Of a stretch of 21,545 nucleotides of DNA, positions 21,202 to 21,545 are shown piece by piece (position 1 is the stretch's first letter; each line of letters opens with the position of its first letter). Under the pieces are notes generated by a model. That model saw only the letters and a program-made list of their open reading frames with translations. It did no database searches and had not been told where the DNA came from. This stretch comes from a virus, in IMG/VR virus record IMGVR_UViG_3300033153_011024, positions 1 to 21,545 of that record, one strand, 5' to 3'. The translations under genes and the position numbers were made by a program.

Positions 21202-21543
21202 CTATAACTTAACTGTTGTAATGAACTTACCAATAGCTGCTCTCTCACTATCATCAGCAATCTTATTAGTGAACGAGAGCTTGATAGCCTGCTTAAGAGG
21301 TAGCTTGACTTCCTCACATATACTCAGGATAGTCATCAACCCTCGTGGACTTAAGGTTAAGCTAATCTCATCCTTAGCGTACCCTGAACGAACTAAGTTC
21401 GCTAGAGAAACAAGCTTACGTATCTTAGCTTCACCGGAAGCCATGTATCTCCTACCAAGCATAGCTTCCTCTTGAGATGGAGCTAAGTAGTTTACCTTAA
21501 CCGTGAGGCCGATACGATCTAGCGTACTTGTGTCCTGCAATTG
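21202..21543 (-). CDS. cobS: CobS-like AAA+ ATPase, C-terminal part (5' partial)
   Basis: The frame is open to the window edge, so only the last ~114 residues are seen. LDRIGLTVKVNYLAPSQEEA, LVSLANLVRSGY, ISLTLSPRGLMTI and FTNKIADDSERAAIGKFI match the end of CobS/MoxR-type AAA+ ATPases: the sensor-2 region with SPR arginine and the F-x-NK..ser end. CobS is the ATPase of the aerobic cobaltochelatase that inserts cobalt during B12 synthesis, and CobS-like genes are common in marine phages. The Walker motifs lie outside the window, so CobS rather than another MoxR ATPase is inference. A one-mismatch palindrome copy lies at 21399. Confidence 0.7.
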   Translation of the reverse strand, partial: QLQDTSTLDRIGLTVKVNYLAPSQEEAMLGRRYMASGEAKIRKLVSLANLVRSGYAKDEISLTLSPRGLMTILSICEEVKLPLKQAIKLSFTNKIADDSERAAIGKFITTVKL

Positions 21544-21545
21544 AG

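Noticed and set aside
1-21545. tRNA genes, CRISPR arrays, insertion sequences, integrase
   Set aside because: I saw no cloverleaf-like sequence, no spaced direct repeats of CRISPR type, no transposase and no integrase. The dispersed palindrome is not a CRISPR because copies sit singly in genes with irregular spacing.

Overview
The window is part of the genome of a lytic tailed phage with a short-tailed (podovirus), T7-like body plan. It has no rRNA, no tRNA and no host-type genes. Almost every base is coding, genes overlap by 1-20 bases (ATGA and TAATG junctions), and most starts have a strong GGAGG-type ribosome binding site. The replication module is recognisably T7-like: family A DNA polymerase, primase-helicase, gp2.5-type single-strand binding protein, gp6-type exonuclease and ATP-dependent ligase. 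It comes with a class II (B12-dependent) ribonucleotide reductase, a ThyX-like protein and dUTPase. No single-subunit RNA polymerase is visible, but there is a small sigma-like factor. This combination recalls marine podoviruses of the roseophage SIO1/cobavirus type (Zobellviridae). That placement is inference from gene content and was not tested by search. The host is probably a Gram-negative bacterium.

Layout: on the + strand, bases 3-1667 hold the 3' end of a very large virion (DNA-ejection type) protein with a C-terminal lysozyme-like domain. A 12-13 bp hairpin at 1673-1704 separates it from a long convergent block on the - strand that runs from the right edge (21543) down to 1711. In transcription order this block holds: the end of a CobS-like AAA+ ATPase, small proteins, DNA ligase, a group of small cysteine-rich and membrane proteins, an endonuclease VII-like nuclease with its own sigma70-type promoter, primase-helicase, small proteins, DNA polymerase, the sigma-like factor, SSB, exonuclease, a GIY-YIG endonuclease, two short related-looking genes, an AP2+GIY-YIG endonuclease, ThyX-like protein, a DUF3310 protein, dUTPase, a HExxH protein, several small genes, ribonucleotide reductase, and a tail of very small genes.

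The genes fit one programme: make dNTPs (NrdJ, ThyX-like, dUTPase, DUF3310), replicate (primase-helicase, polymerase, SSB, ligase), digest or process DNA (exonuclease, endonuclease VII-like) and probably redirect host transcription (sigma-like factor). Four very short genes of 22-38 codons fill what otherwise look like gaps; three of them are coupled to a neighbour by overlapping start and stop codons.

The most unusual signal is not a gene. The perfect 10-bp palindrome TCTCTAGAGA occurs 14 times, always inside coding sequence, on both arms, about once per 1.5 kb, where about 0.02 copies would be expected by chance. It looks like a selected recognition site of unknown function.
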